DNA of 64,000 nt from Faecalicatena orotica (GCF_003149245.1 NZ_QGDL01000003.1:62001-126000); one strand, 5' to 3'. Counted from the stretch's first letter, positions 27,507 through 38,103 are shown. The notes: generated from the letters alone by a model not told the origin. Numbers and translations: made by a program.

Positions 27507-28549
27507 GCACGATACTCCCGGGGCGTGGTCTGATAATATTTTTCAAAGATTTGATAAAAGTGTGTCCGGTTGTTGAACTTAAGTTCACTGGCAATCTCGG
27601 ATACACTTTTTTTCGTGCTTTTGAGCAGATGGGCGGCATGTTTCATTGTAAAATTCATGCTATAGTCAAAGAGACTCTGTCCGGTACATTTTTTAACGAT
27701 TTTTCCGAGATATGTGCCGTTGTAATTCAGCAGCTGCGACAGTTCTTTATTGCTGATGCGGCCATGATGTTCATCAAGTATCTGGTCAATACGGGAGAAG
27801 AGCAGGGATTCCATATTGCTTTTTGCGGTCACATGTTCAGCATGATAGTACCGAGAATCACACAGAATATCAATAAGCTGGAAAAAAAGGTCCTGCAGTC
27901 TGTAAGTCGCTCCGTAGTATGGATTCAGGATTGTGCTGAGCATTTTTTCAAAAATATCATGTACTATGATTTTCTGTTCTTTTTCCGTGATGCGCGGGAT
28001 AAAGTCTAAAAAGTCTTTGCAGTCTGGATGGTCTGCTTCCATATTCTGTTCCAGAAAATGAAAAATCAGATTATCAAAACGTTTCTGCTCCATGGGAAAG
28101 AGCATATCATTTCCATAGTTTGTCAGCCGCTCTATAAATTCGGAAGAAACAGAAAAGAAAATACACGTATAGTCTGATGAAAGCTCCTCGGTATGGAGTG
28201 TGTTTCTATTCATCAGGCAGCAGCTTCCCGAAGTGTAAAGATAACGTTTCCCCTCCACGATCTGATACATATTTCCCGACAATATATAAGTAAATTCAAA
28301 ACAGTTATGCCGATGCATACGATCATGCCTTTGGAGTGCAAGAGCGGGAAGATTCAGCTGAACATCCGGGGTAAAAATAGAGAAAGCGCTGTCAGTTATG
28401 GAGTCAGGATGGAATGCCGAGAGTGAGATCGTAAAGGGAGTGTTCATTTCCTGATAAAAGGGAGCAGATTCATCTACTTCGTGAAATGAGATGACCTCCT
28501 CCAGAACCTTTATTTTTTGTACAACGGATAAATCAGAAATAACAGTCAT
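27491..28549 (-). CDS. AraC family transcriptional regulator with cupin-like sensor
   Basis: 352 residues. N-terminal ligand region ~65-180 with the cupin-style HRHNCFEFTYILSG stretch; C-terminal double helix-turn-helix ~250-350 (NKELSQLLNYNGTYLGKIVKK, then VSEIASELKFNNRTHFYQIFEKYYQTTPREYR). Regulators of this type usually activate adjacent sugar genes on binding a sugar or its breakdown product. It is transcribed divergently from the dehydrogenase/GH2 operon across a 297-base gap and is the only regulator of the island. AAGGAGG lies at the right distance before the ATG. Confidence 0.92.
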   Translation of the reverse strand: MTVISDLSVVQKIKVLEEVISFHEVDESAPFYQEMNTPFTISLSAFHPDSITDSAFSIFTPDVQLNLPALALQRHDRMHRHNCFEFTYILSGNMYQIVEGKRYLYTSGSCCLMNRNTLHTEELSSDYTCIFFSVSSEFIERLTNYGNDMLFPMEQKRFDNLIFHFLEQNMEADHPDCKDFLDFIPRITEKEQKIIVHDIFEKMLSTILNPYYGATYRLQDLFFQLIDILCDSRYYHAEHVTAKSNMESLLFSRIDQILDEHHGRISNKELSQLLNYNGTYLGKIVKKCTGQSLFDYSMNFTMKHAAHLLKSTKKSVSEIASELKFNNRTHFYQIFEKYYQTTPREYRAQQAK

Positions 28550-28761
28550 AAGTCAGTACCTCCTTTGTAATCAGATTATATCACTAATGTAACACATTTA
28601 GGAAAGGATAAAAGTATTATATACCGAATTATGATACATAACAAGGGAAAATAATCAAAATATGACACGATTTAAGACTTGAACTTCCGATTTTAAAAAG
28701 CTAAAAAGTAATTTGATTGAAATATGTTATAAAATGGGAGAATAATGAACGATTACTGACA

Positions 28762-28790
28762 TTGTTGATACAACCACAGGACGGTACAAT
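28762..28790 (+). promoter_or_regulatory. Candidate promoter in the divergent region between the AraC and dehydrogenase genes
   Basis: TTGTTG (28762-28767), 17-base spacer, TACAAT (28785-28790), ~55 bases before the dehydrogenase start. The rest of the 28550-28846 gap is AT-rich with no gene; AraC-type half-sites cannot be named with confidence. Confidence 0.4.
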
Positions 28791-28846
28791 AAATATAACA
28801 AAGTTGCAAAGATCATACAGGCAGAAAAATACAAGGAGGGAAAGGG

Positions 28847-29923
28847 TTGGAAAAACATGGGAGAAAAATGAAAGCTGCTCTGGTAGGATGTGGACAGATC
28901 AGTGAAGTCTATTTCAATAATATACAGAAAAGATTTACAAACCTTGAGATTACGGCATGCTGTGCGGCACATTTTGAAAGCGCACAGAAGGCTGCGGCAA
29001 AGTATGGGATACACGCTTGTACTTATGACGAGATACTGGAAGATCCGTCTATAGAAATGGTTTTGATACTGACTCCTGCGCCGACACATTATGAGCTGGT
29101 AAAAAAGGGGATTCTGGCGGGAAAACATGTCTATACAGAAAAAACATTGGCATTGGAGGTGAAAGACGCGAAGCATTTGGCAGAACTTGCTGAAAAACAT
29201 AACGTATATCTCAGCGCGGCTCCCGAGACGTTTCTTGGCGCTGCAGTACAGACGGCAAAAAAAGCAATCGAGGATGGAAGGATAGGGAAAGTCACTTCTT
29301 TCCATATCTGCGCAAACAGGGATTATGATATTTTGTCCAGCCTGTACAGCTTTTTAAGAGAGCCGGGAGGCGGTATATGTTTTGATTACGGCGTATACCA
29401 TCTGACTGCGCTGGTTGAACTTTTAGGGCCAGTGGACAATGTATTTGCCAGATGGCAGAACTATAAACCTGTGAGAAAACATTCGGTGCCCGGTATGCCC
29501 GGATACGGCGGTATGTTTGACTCGCAGGGGGAGAGTATCGCGGCGGCAGTCCTTCAGATGGAGAACGGTGTCACAGGAACATTTATGATGAATGCCGAGA
29601 GCAATATGTGGGATATTATTGATTTTCGCATTTATGGAGAGGAAGGAGTACTGATTCTGCCTGATATGAATTCTTTCGGCGGGGATGTAAGATTGATACC
29701 GAATACAACAAGGACCGCAGGTGAGGAGATTGTTCTGGAGCCGGTTTCTGATCTGACTGGGAACTGCAGGGGAATCGGACCATCTCAAATGGCAGAAGCT
29801 ATTGCGGCAGGGACGAAAAGCAGGGTAGACAGCAGTCTGGCAATCCATGTTCTGGATATCGTAAACCAAATCATAACCAGTGGAGTGCAGAGTGTTGTGA
29901 AGAAGATTGAGACAAGTATTTAA
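28847..29923 (+). CDS. Gfo/Idh/MocA family oxidoreductase
   Basis: 358 residues from a TTG that follows AGGAGG by 7 bases; an ATG at 28868 is the alternative and matches most homologues better. Rossmann motif LVGCGQISEVYF at the N-terminus, the family's EKTLAL (Glu-Lys-x) catalytic Lys motif at ~100, and GGGICFDYGVYHLTAL with the usual D-x-x-x-H pair. These enzymes oxidise sugars or glycosides with NAD(P), often at C3. It heads the operon of GH2, transporter and GH43 genes, so it is a good candidate for the initial oxidation of an imported glycoside. Cytoplasmic. Confidence 0.9.
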   Translation: MEKHGRKMKAALVGCGQISEVYFNNIQKRFTNLEITACCAAHFESAQKAAAKYGIHACTYDEILEDPSIEMVLILTPAPTHYELVKKGILAGKHVYTEKTLALEVKDAKHLAELAEKHNVYLSAAPETFLGAAVQTAKKAIEDGRIGKVTSFHICANRDYDILSSLYSFLREPGGGICFDYGVYHLTALVELLGPVDNVFARWQNYKPVRKHSVPGMPGYGGMFDSQGESIAAAVLQMENGVTGTFMMNAESNMWDIIDFRIYGEEGVLILPDMNSFGGDVRLIPNTTRTAGEEIVLEPVSDLTGNCRGIGPSQMAEAIAAGTKSRVDSSLAIHVLDIVNQIITSGVQSVVKKIETSI

Positions 29924-29992
29924 CAGTGTGTATGGAAACTAATGAAAGATAATCACAGGAGATATTTCACATAAAGGAGAGCTAATAAAGAA

Positions 29993-32353
29993 ATGAAAAA
30001 AGAACGAATCAATGACAACTGGCTGTTTTGGAAGGACGGACATGAAACAGAGAAGCAACTTATCAATATCCCTCATGATGCTATGCAGACGGAGGAAAGG
30101 GTGCCGGATCTTCCCAATGGGAATGCTACTGGATTTTATCCGGGCGGGAAATACATATATACGAAAAATCTGTTTGGGGCCGAAGCTCTTCGGGAAAAGT
30201 CGGTTTCGGTAGAATTCGAGGGAGTCTATATGAATTCCAAAGTTTTTCTTAATGAGGAAGAATTGGGCGGTTGGATTTATGGCTATACGAATTTCTATGT
30301 GGATCTGACAGACAGACTTAAGATAGGAGAAGATAATGAGCTAAAAGTGATCGTTGATAATTCTGAGACTCCAAATTCCAGATGGTATTCCGGAAGCGGC
30401 ATCTACCGCAGTGTGAATCTGTGGACCGGCGAAAAACATCATATTAAGCCGGAGGGAATCAAAATAAAGACAGTCTCTATAAATCCGGCGGAGGTGGAAG
30501 TCAGTATAGAAGCAGAGAAAACAGAAGATATGACAATCCTGTGCGAGGTGCTCAAAGATGGAAAGATTGTGGCATCTTTTGCTGGAGAGTATTCAACAGT
30601 TCAAATTCCGAACGGAAAACTTTGGGATACGGAACATCCGGAACTGTATACATTAAGAGCAGTCCTGAAAAATGGGGATGGAATAGTAGATGAAGCGCAG
30701 ACCCGGTTTGGAATCCGCATGATCACATGGGGAGCAGGAAAAGGATTTCAGATCAACGGAAACACGGTCAAGCTAAGAGGAGGCTGTGTCCACCACGACC
30801 ATGGTCCGCTTGGCGCATGTGCCTATGACAAAGCGGAATATCGGCGAGTAAAGAAATTAAAGGAAGCAGGCTTTAATGCGGTCCGTTATTCTCACAATCC
30901 GGCGGGAAAAAATTTTTTGGACGTCTGTGATGAGCTGGGAATGTATGTATTAGACGAGACATTTGACCAATGGGAGTTGTCTCAGTCTCCCTATGATTAC
31001 TCACAGTATTTTGCAAAGGAATGGAAGAAAGATGTGACGGCATTGGTCTCAAAAGATTATAACCATCCTTGCGTAGTGATGTACTGCATTGGCAATGAAA
31101 TCACGGATACGGGACTTCCTTCCGGAGCGGAGATATCCAGAATGCTGAATGAGGCCTTCCATCAGTTGGATTCCACAAGACCTACAACGATCGCCGTCAA
31201 CAGTATGCTGTCCGTATTAGCTGCAAAGCAGGCTGAGAAAAGAAAAGCAGGAGAAAAGAATGTAGGAAGTGAAGATGTGAACGACATCCTGACTCTTCTC
31301 CCGAAGATCATGGCATCTATCACACCGGAAAATCTGGAAACTTTGATCGGAGAATGTATCAGTTATGTAGATATCCCGGGATACAATTACGGACACAACC
31401 TTTACGAAGGAACTCATAAACTGGCGCCAAAGCGTCTCATCCTTAGTACCGAGACATTTCCGAAAACAATGGATACAAACTGGACTGCTGTGGAGCAGAA
31501 TGACTATGTGATTGGAGATTTTATGTGGACTGCATGGGACTATCTGGGGGAAGCCGGTGTGGGTCAGCCGGTCTATGGAACGACTCAGGCTCCTTTTTCC
31601 AAAGATTATCCCTGCCTGACTGCAGCCTGCGGCTCTTTTGACCTGACCGGATTCCCGGAGAGTCAGGCATACTATTCGGCAGTGATGTGGGGAGCGTATG
31701 ACAAGCCTTATATCGGCGTCCGTCCGGTGAACCACAGCGGGGAAGAATATACCCTTGGACGCTGGCGCCTGACAGATTCTCTGAACTGCTGGACATGGCC
31801 GGGACAGGAAGGGAGAGAAGCGGAGATTGAAGTATACAGTATAGGAGACAGTGTGGAACTTTTTCGGGACGGACAGTCTATGGGCAGAAAACCTCTGGAA
31901 GCGTATAAATGCGATTTTCATACAGCGTACAGACCGGGTGTATTGGAGGCTGTATGCTATGACAGCGATGGAAAAGAAATCGCAAGAGACAGCCTTGTCA
32001 CAGCAGGTGAAGAGACAAGGCTTACGATTCTCAAAGAGGACGATGTGATTCGCGCTGATGGGGAGGATCTTGCATATGTCACGGTGCATGTCACGGATGA
32101 GAAAGGCAATCTGAAAATGATGACAAACAGGAAAATCTCCGTAACTGTTGAGGGACCGGGAAGACTTCTGGCAGTGGGAAGCGGAAATCCGGAGACAGAA
32201 GAGAAGTTTACAGACGGAGTTTATACTTCCTGGCATGGGCGTGTGATTGCGATTATAAGAAGCGAAAAAGAAGCAGGCAGGATAAAAGTGACGGCTTCTG
32301 CGGAAGGAATGGAAAGTGTGTCAGCGGAAATTATGTCAGGAAGGGTAATATAG
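29993..32353 (+). CDS. GH2 family beta-glycosidase (paralogue 1)
   Basis: 786 residues. Sugar-binding jelly roll ~1-170, Ig-like domain ~175-260, catalytic barrel ~265-560 with acid/base Glu 369 (CIGNEI) and nucleophile Glu 487 (LSTETFP), then DUF4982-like and Ig-like domains. About 50 extra residues lie between the two catalytic Glu. The NxK motif of beta-glucuronidases is not seen, so a beta-galactosidase-like specificity is more likely. No signal peptide, hence cytoplasmic. GGAGAG ribosome site; 69 bases after the dehydrogenase gene. Confidence 0.92.
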   Translation: MKKERINDNWLFWKDGHETEKQLINIPHDAMQTEERVPDLPNGNATGFYPGGKYIYTKNLFGAEALREKSVSVEFEGVYMNSKVFLNEEELGGWIYGYTNFYVDLTDRLKIGEDNELKVIVDNSETPNSRWYSGSGIYRSVNLWTGEKHHIKPEGIKIKTVSINPAEVEVSIEAEKTEDMTILCEVLKDGKIVASFAGEYSTVQIPNGKLWDTEHPELYTLRAVLKNGDGIVDEAQTRFGIRMITWGAGKGFQINGNTVKLRGGCVHHDHGPLGACAYDKAEYRRVKKLKEAGFNAVRYSHNPAGKNFLDVCDELGMYVLDETFDQWELSQSPYDYSQYFAKEWKKDVTALVSKDYNHPCVVMYCIGNEITDTGLPSGAEISRMLNEAFHQLDSTRPTTIAVNSMLSVLAAKQAEKRKAGEKNVGSEDVNDILTLLPKIMASITPENLETLIGECISYVDIPGYNYGHNLYEGTHKLAPKRLILSTETFPKTMDTNWTAVEQNDYVIGDFMWTAWDYLGEAGVGQPVYGTTQAPFSKDYPCLTAACGSFDLTGFPESQAYYSAVMWGAYDKPYIGVRPVNHSGEEYTLGRWRLTDSLNCWTWPGQEGREAEIEVYSIGDSVELFRDGQSMGRKPLEAYKCDFHTAYRPGVLEAVCYDSDGKEIARDSLVTAGEETRLTILKEDDVIRADGEDLAYVTVHVTDEKGNLKMMTNRKISVTVEGPGRLLAVGSGNPETEEKFTDGVYTSWHGRVIAIIRSEKEAGRIKVTASAEGMESVSAEIMSGRVI

Positions 32354-32386
32354 AGGTATCTAATAAAAAACAGGAGGAGTAAGAGA

Positions 32387-33799
32387 ATGAAGAATAAAAG
32401 AAATATGAGTCCGGATGCGGCAATTCCATTTTACGAGCAGTTAGGATATCTGGCAGGTGCTTCCAGTGTGGGGACATATTCCATATTTTTTGGAACGTTC
32501 ATTTTGGTTTACTATACAAATGTAATGCATATAGATCCGGGAATTGCGGCTTCTATTATTGCAATGTCAAGGATTTTTGACGGTATTTCTGATCTCGTCA
32601 TGGGAAGAGTGATTGATAATACAAAAAGTAAATATGGGAAAAGCCGCCCATGGTATCTTCGGGTGATCATTCCATCAATTATCTGTGCACTTCTGGTATT
32701 CTGGCAGCCTGCCGGACTGAACGGGACGATGCAGATCATATATGTATTTCTGACTTACAATCTGGCGGTTACTGTCTGCAATACAGCTATGGCTGTTCCG
32801 GATTTCTCATACGTTAGTTATGCAACGATGAACGCAAAGTCCAGAAGTTTTCTCGGCGGTATACATATGCTTGGAGTAAATGTGATTGTTCCGCTTGTTG
32901 TGACAAGTAACTTTTTAAAGATCAGCGAAGCATTTGGTGGAGGGGACGCCTATACGCAGGCAGGATTTTTAAAGACTATTATTGTGTTTCTGATTTTATA
33001 TGCAGTTTTGAGCCTTATCTGCTTTCTGGTTATACGGGAACGCGTATCTGATATTAAAGAATCGGGAGATTCTGCACAGGAAAAAATTCCGGTGAAAAAG
33101 ACGGTAAAAAGTTTGATTACAAACAAATATTGGCTCATATGTACTGGAATCACTTTGCTGGTATATATTTTGATGGGCGCTACCAGTGGTACAACAGTAT
33201 ACTATGCACAGTATGTAGCGGGTAATCTTGATCTGCAGGCTTCCATTACACAGCTTTATACGGTGACTATGCTGGCGGCTCTCATAATAACACTTGTATT
33301 TATTGTTGGCAGGATAGGAAAACGCAATACGATTATCATTGGCTCAGCTATTGCGGCTATTGGATATGCTCTTCCGTTATTAGCGAATTCTCCGATGGCA
33401 CTCCACATTGGAGGTGTTCTCCGCGGTATCGGTTTTGGTATTTCCAGTGTTCCGACAGGCTCAATTCTGCAGGATTCTCTGACTTACGGTCTGTGGAAAG
33501 ACGGATTTTCAGCTGTAGGAATGGGAAACGCAGCCGGATCATTTGCAAACAAACTTGGAAACGCTTTTGGTACAGTAGCTCTTGGATGGGCATTACAGTG
33601 GGGTGGCTTTGTCAGCACAGCATCAGTTCAGGCAGCAGGGGCGCAGAGCGCGATTACATTTATGTATGCGACATTCCCTGCAATATTATGTGCAGGGATG
33701 GTGGTATTAGCGTTTATTTATGATCTGGACGGAGAAAAATATACCCGAATCGAGCAGGATATTAAATCTGGGAATTTCGGAAGTAAAAGAAAACAATAG
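32387..33799 (+). CDS. GPH family (MFS) glycoside-cation symporter 1
   Basis: 470 residues, 12 predicted helices. The family signature is clear: SRIFDGISDLVMGRVIDNT followed by GKSRPW in the first cytoplasmic loop, and GSILQDSLTYGLWKDG in the second half. GPH symporters import small glycosides, pentosides or uronides with Na+ or H+. It sits between GH2 and VOC genes, giving the island an uptake step that matches its cytoplasmic hydrolases. Confidence 0.92.
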   Translation: MKNKRNMSPDAAIPFYEQLGYLAGASSVGTYSIFFGTFILVYYTNVMHIDPGIAASIIAMSRIFDGISDLVMGRVIDNTKSKYGKSRPWYLRVIIPSIICALLVFWQPAGLNGTMQIIYVFLTYNLAVTVCNTAMAVPDFSYVSYATMNAKSRSFLGGIHMLGVNVIVPLVVTSNFLKISEAFGGGDAYTQAGFLKTIIVFLILYAVLSLICFLVIRERVSDIKESGDSAQEKIPVKKTVKSLITNKYWLICTGITLLVYILMGATSGTTVYYAQYVAGNLDLQASITQLYTVTMLAALIITLVFIVGRIGKRNTIIIGSAIAAIGYALPLLANSPMALHIGGVLRGIGFGISSVPTGSILQDSLTYGLWKDGFSAVGMGNAAGSFANKLGNAFGTVALGWALQWGGFVSTASVQAAGAQSAITFMYATFPAILCAGMVVLAFIYDLDGEKYTRIEQDIKSGNFGSKRKQ

Positions 33800-33834
33800 A
33801 AGCTTACAGGCGTTTTGAAGGAGGCACATAAAGT

Positions 33835-34404
33835 ATGCAGACAGCAAATTGTAATTGGAAAGTGGTATCAATTTCTCATCTTGCATTTAATCCTTCGGAT
33901 ATGGGTGAGACTCTGAAATTTTATTGTGATGGTTTTGGCTTTAGAAAGAAAGCGCTGTTGACTTATGCTGACTATGAAAAAGCGATTTCTGAAAACAGGG
34001 AACTGTATGTTGCGGCAAAGACATTAGGAGAAAAAACCGGAGAAATTATAGACGGTATGCTCAGGAAGTTTTCATCAATAAGAGATATGCCATGGGTGAT
34101 GTATCTGGAGATAGTTCCCGCTCAGTTATTGGAGGTTTTCTATCCAATGGGAAATTTCATTATGCCGGAGCTTTTTAATGAACCGGGCGAAGAAAGAGTG
34201 GGATATTCCCATTTAAGCCTTCAGGTCGACAATCTAAAAAAAGCTGTAAAGGATTTGAAGAATAAAGGGATTATGCCCACTTCAGATATCACCTTTGGAC
34301 CTGACTTCACATGGCAATGCTGGTTTGCAGACCCGGACGGCAATCGTATTGAGCTTATGGAGTATACTGATAAATCTCTGCAAATAGTGGGGCAAAAATT
34401 TTGA
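33835..34404 (+). CDS. VOC (glyoxalase/dioxygenase fold) family protein
   Basis: 189 residues with two beta-alpha-beta-beta-beta units. All four metal ligands seem present: His in ISHLAF, Glu in LLEVFYP, His in GYSHLSLQV and Glu in NRIELMEYT. Members include glyoxalases, epimerases and extradiol dioxygenases. Inside a glycoside locus it might isomerise or open a reactive keto-sugar, or act on a phenolic aglycone; neither is shown. AGGAGG precedes the ATG. Confidence 0.82.
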   Translation: MQTANCNWKVVSISHLAFNPSDMGETLKFYCDGFGFRKKALLTYADYEKAISENRELYVAAKTLGEKTGEIIDGMLRKFSSIRDMPWVMYLEIVPAQLLEVFYPMGNFIMPELFNEPGEERVGYSHLSLQVDNLKKAVKDLKNKGIMPTSDITFGPDFTWQCWFADPDGNRIELMEYTDKSLQIVGQKF

Positions 34405-34456
34405 AAGTAACAGGACACAATCAAAATGAGCAGCTTTATAGCGGAAAGAAGGAATT

Positions 34457-36931
34457 ATGAAAAGGATATTGCTGAATGACGGATGGAGAGTAGAGAAAGG
34501 AACGCTGCTGGAAAGGAGGGGAGGCAGCATTTCAGAAGCGAAAAATGTCACGCTTCCATATGATGCCATGATTCATGAGATTCCCTCGGAGAATACAAAA
34601 AGCGGCGCACAGACCGGATTTTACCCGGGAGGGGAGTATACATATACAAAAATGCTTGATATCCCGAAAGAATGGGAAGGAAAGGCAGTAAAACTCTTTT
34701 TTGGCGGTGTATATCGAACTGCCAGGGTAAAGGTGAACGGAGACTTTGCCGGAAGCTGTCTGCATGGCTATGGAGAATTTTACGTTGATATTGATAAATT
34801 TCTCAATTATGGACAGAAAAATGAAATCAGCGTGGTTGCCAACAATACTGGGGAACCTAACTGCCGTTGGTTTACCGGCTCCGGAATTTACCGAAATGTG
34901 GAACTGCTGACAGGAGAGGCGGTACATATAGCGGAAGACGGAGTCAGGGTTACAACAAAGGAGGCGTCGGAAGAAGGCACTCTGGTGGAAATTGAGACGG
35001 AACTGCAAAATATCAGCAGATCAAAGCATAAAGTAAAGCTTAATACAGAGGTAACATTTGAAGGATTGTCTGTGAAAAAGGATATAGTTTATGCAACAGT
35101 ATATGGCGGAGAGACGGAGAAACTCCGGCAGACTGTTTTTATTCCGAAGGCAGAGCTGTGGAGCGAAGAACATCCGGCGCTGTACGACATCTGTGTGACG
35201 CTCGCTGAGGGAGAAAAAGAGTTGGATCAAACAGTTGTCAGGACGGGATTGAGAGTACTTTCCGTTGATGCGGAACGAGGGCTTCGCATCAATGGAAGAG
35301 AGGTAAAACTCCGAGGAGCATGTATCCACCATGATAATGGTATCCTCGGTGCGGCGACATTTGCTGCCGCTGAGAAAAAACGTGCGAGGGAATTAAAAGA
35401 AGCCGGATTTAACGCCATTCGCTCCGCGCATAACCCTGTAAGCCGCGAAATGCTTTCGGCCTGTGACGAGTATGGTATTCTGGTTATGGATGAATTGTCA
35501 GATGTGTGGAACGACGAAAAAAACGCGGAGGATTTTTCAATTCTGTTTGACAGGTGTTGGGAGGAAGAGGCTGAGAAAATGGTTCGTAAAGATTATAATC
35601 ATCCTTCAGTGATCATCTATTCAACAGGAAATGAACTTCTGGATATCGGACATGAAAGCGGCGGGAGATGGAATCGGCGGCTTTGTACAAAGTTTCATGA
35701 GGTGGACGGTACGCGCTTTACGACGACCGGATGCAGCGGATTAAATGCCGTGGCGGGTGCTGGAAAAATCACTGCAATCGCAGCGTCTATCATGCAGGAG
35801 AAAGGGATAGATATTCCCTCAGATTCAGGAGAGAAGTCTTTAGTGGAGAACACAATAGGCGCGTTGAACATGTTTATGACGTTTATAGAAGGCCCGGAAT
35901 TTACCTGCCACCCGATGATGACAGAAGTATTGGAGGAACCGGGGCAGGCAGCGGATATCTGCGGCTATAATTATTCGTTGGACCGGCATGTGCTGGAGAA
36001 GGAAATTCATCCGAACAAGCCGATTGTCGCCACAGAATCTTTTCCGGCACAGATTGCGGATCTGTGGAAAACGGCGGAAGAGTATCATCATATTCTGGGA
36101 GATTTTACATGGACGGGATATGATTATATCGGAGAAGCGGGCTGCGGGATATTTTATTATGATGGAAATAAAAATTTTGGAAATCATTTTCCAGACCGGC
36201 TTTCTTATATCAGCGACATCAACCTGATCGGTTACAGACGTCCCATCAGCTATTTCAGAGAGATAGTATTCGGGCTTAGAAAGGAACCGTATATTGCTGT
36301 AATTCGAGTAAACCGGTATGGACAGGAGTATAACAGGACAAACTGGCTGTTTAAAGACAATATAAGCAGCTGGACATGGCCGGGACTGGAAGGAAAAGAA
36401 ACAGAGGTGGATATTTATTCCTGCGATGAGGAAGCAGAGCTTTTCCTGAATGACAGATCTCTTGGAAAGAAACCGTGCGGAAAAGCTTATGGTTTTATCG
36501 CAGCGTGGAAAGTCTATTATGAACCGGGAAAACTGATAGCAGTTACTTATAAAAACGGAAAAGAAAGTGGGCGGTATGAATTAAAAACTGCCGGAGATCA
36601 GGTGAAACTTCGGGCTGAAGCGGATCGGAGCGCTATATCTGCGGATGGACAGGACATTGCTTTTGTTACCTGCCGGCTGACAGATCAAATGGGGACTCCC
36701 AACCTATATGCCAGAAAAAAGGTCATCGTGATGGTAGAAGGCGAAGGAACACTTCAGGGATATGGGAACGCTGATCCGCAGCCTTTCAGAAATTATGATG
36801 ATACAGAATGGGAGACTTACGATGGAGAAGTAATGGCGGCTGTCCGCAGTACTGGAAAGAAAGGAAGAATAACAGTGTGGTTTTCGGCAGAAGGTTGTGA
36901 AGATACATCAGTTGTTATTGAAACAGTATAA
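34457..36931 (+). CDS. GH2 family beta-glycosidase (paralogue 2)
   Basis: 824 residues, same architecture as paralogue 1: jelly roll, Ig-like, barrel with acid/base Glu 393 (STGNEL) and nucleophile Glu 527 (VATESFP), then C-terminal DUF4982- and Ig-like domains. The stretch between the catalytic Glu is ~40 residues longer than average GH2, with an extra helical insert near ~420-500. Cytoplasmic by lack of signal. The paralogues are clearly divergent, so different linkages or acceptors are likely. Confidence 0.92.
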   Translation: MKRILLNDGWRVEKGTLLERRGGSISEAKNVTLPYDAMIHEIPSENTKSGAQTGFYPGGEYTYTKMLDIPKEWEGKAVKLFFGGVYRTARVKVNGDFAGSCLHGYGEFYVDIDKFLNYGQKNEISVVANNTGEPNCRWFTGSGIYRNVELLTGEAVHIAEDGVRVTTKEASEEGTLVEIETELQNISRSKHKVKLNTEVTFEGLSVKKDIVYATVYGGETEKLRQTVFIPKAELWSEEHPALYDICVTLAEGEKELDQTVVRTGLRVLSVDAERGLRINGREVKLRGACIHHDNGILGAATFAAAEKKRARELKEAGFNAIRSAHNPVSREMLSACDEYGILVMDELSDVWNDEKNAEDFSILFDRCWEEEAEKMVRKDYNHPSVIIYSTGNELLDIGHESGGRWNRRLCTKFHEVDGTRFTTTGCSGLNAVAGAGKITAIAASIMQEKGIDIPSDSGEKSLVENTIGALNMFMTFIEGPEFTCHPMMTEVLEEPGQAADICGYNYSLDRHVLEKEIHPNKPIVATESFPAQIADLWKTAEEYHHILGDFTWTGYDYIGEAGCGIFYYDGNKNFGNHFPDRLSYISDINLIGYRRPISYFREIVFGLRKEPYIAVIRVNRYGQEYNRTNWLFKDNISSWTWPGLEGKETEVDIYSCDEEAELFLNDRSLGKKPCGKAYGFIAAWKVYYEPGKLIAVTYKNGKESGRYELKTAGDQVKLRAEADRSAISADGQDIAFVTCRLTDQMGTPNLYARKKVIVMVEGEGTLQGYGNADPQPFRNYDDTEWETYDGEVMAAVRSTGKKGRITVWFSAEGCEDTSVVIETV

Positions 36932-36974
36932 TTGGAAAGAGCATCTTTTTCCAAAGCACGAGGAGGATATAAAA

Positions 36975-38081
36975 ATGGTATATAATAGTATAAGACCTGG
37001 ACAGGTCTGGCTGGATACAGAAGGGAAGCGGATTCAGGCGCATGGCGGTTCTCTGCTATATGAAGACGGATATTATTATTGGTATGGTGAAAACAAAGAA
37101 AAGACAACGGGAAAAGATTCTATCTGGCATTGGGGAGTCCGATGCTACCGCTCATCGGATTTGTATAACTGGGAAGATATGGGAGTGATCATCGAGCCAA
37201 ATACAGAGGATAAAAGATCTTCCCTGCATCCGACTGCATGTATGGACCGGCCGCATATTATTTATAATCAAGTAACAAAGAAATATGTCTGCTGGCTGAA
37301 AATCATGACGATAGATGGACCGCAGACAGAAACCGTATTGACGGCAGATCACTTGTTAGGGCCTTATAAAATCGTCCGCGAAGGTATAAAGCCGTTGGGA
37401 ATGAGCGCGGGTGACTTTGATCTGGCAGTGGCGCCGGATGATAAGGCATATTACTATTTTGAACGGGTACACAGCGAGACAATCTGTGCGGATCTGACAG
37501 ACGACTATACGGATGTGACAGGCTATTACAGTACTCACTTTCCGCATCCGCTTCCGCCTTATGTCCGTGAGGCGACCGCGCATTTTGTCCGGAAGGGAAG
37601 ACATTATATAATCACCAGCGGAACGACCGGGTATTACCCGAATCCATCAGAGGTTGCTGTCGGTGACTCATGGCATGGTCCATATACGGTATTAGGAAAT
37701 CCGCATGTAGACGATTCGAGTGAGACTTCATTCCATTCCCAGATTTCTTCGGTATTTAAAGTTCCGGGGAAAAAAGATCTCTATATAGCGTGCGCGGATC
37801 GGTGGCTGCCAAACAGAATGGATGTTTTGTATAAGGACTGTGAAAGAGCCTGTTCGCTTTACGCTGATCCGGATACTGCAACAAATGCTGAAAAGCAGAA
37901 AGAATTAAAGGCGCTTGCAGAAAAAATCCCGTTCCGGGAATCTCTCGGAATTGGCGTTGATACTTCTGTCGCGGACTATGTATGGCTTCCGCTGAAATTT
38001 ACGGAACCTGACAAGACACATCCGCAGGGACAGGTGCTGATTGAATGGAAAGATAAGTGGTGCATTGAGGACTACGAATAA
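36975..38081 (+). CDS. GH43-like beta-propeller glycosidase
   Basis: 368 residues from the ATG at 36975, set by GAGGAGG. The N-terminal QAHGGSLLYEDGYYYWYGENK blade is typical of the GH43 subgroups containing exo-beta-1,3-galactanases and related enzymes. The likely catalytic Glu is in PYVREATAHF, followed by YIITSGTTGYYPN. Substrate assignment (galactoside, xyloside or arabinoside) is open. In an operon with two GH2 genes. A longer frame back to 36897 overlaps the GH2 gene and has no ribosome site. Confidence 0.82.
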   Translation: MVYNSIRPGQVWLDTEGKRIQAHGGSLLYEDGYYYWYGENKEKTTGKDSIWHWGVRCYRSSDLYNWEDMGVIIEPNTEDKRSSLHPTACMDRPHIIYNQVTKKYVCWLKIMTIDGPQTETVLTADHLLGPYKIVREGIKPLGMSAGDFDLAVAPDDKAYYYFERVHSETICADLTDDYTDVTGYYSTHFPHPLPPYVREATAHFVRKGRHYIITSGTTGYYPNPSEVAVGDSWHGPYTVLGNPHVDDSSETSFHSQISSVFKVPGKKDLYIACADRWLPNRMDVLYKDCERACSLYADPDTATNAEKQKELKALAEKIPFRESLGIGVDTSVADYVWLPLKFTEPDKTHPQGQVLIEWKDKWCIEDYE

Positions 38082-38103
38082 AGAGAAAATACATATTTGT
38101 TGC

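Noticed and set aside
31217-32236. 339-codon antisense frame in the first GH2 gene
   Set aside because: Antisense to conserved GH2 C-terminal domains; composition is typical of a shadow frame.
29993-32353. Beta-glucuronidase identity for the first GH2 enzyme
   Set aside because: The NxK motif that recognises the uronate carboxylate was not seen after the nucleophile.
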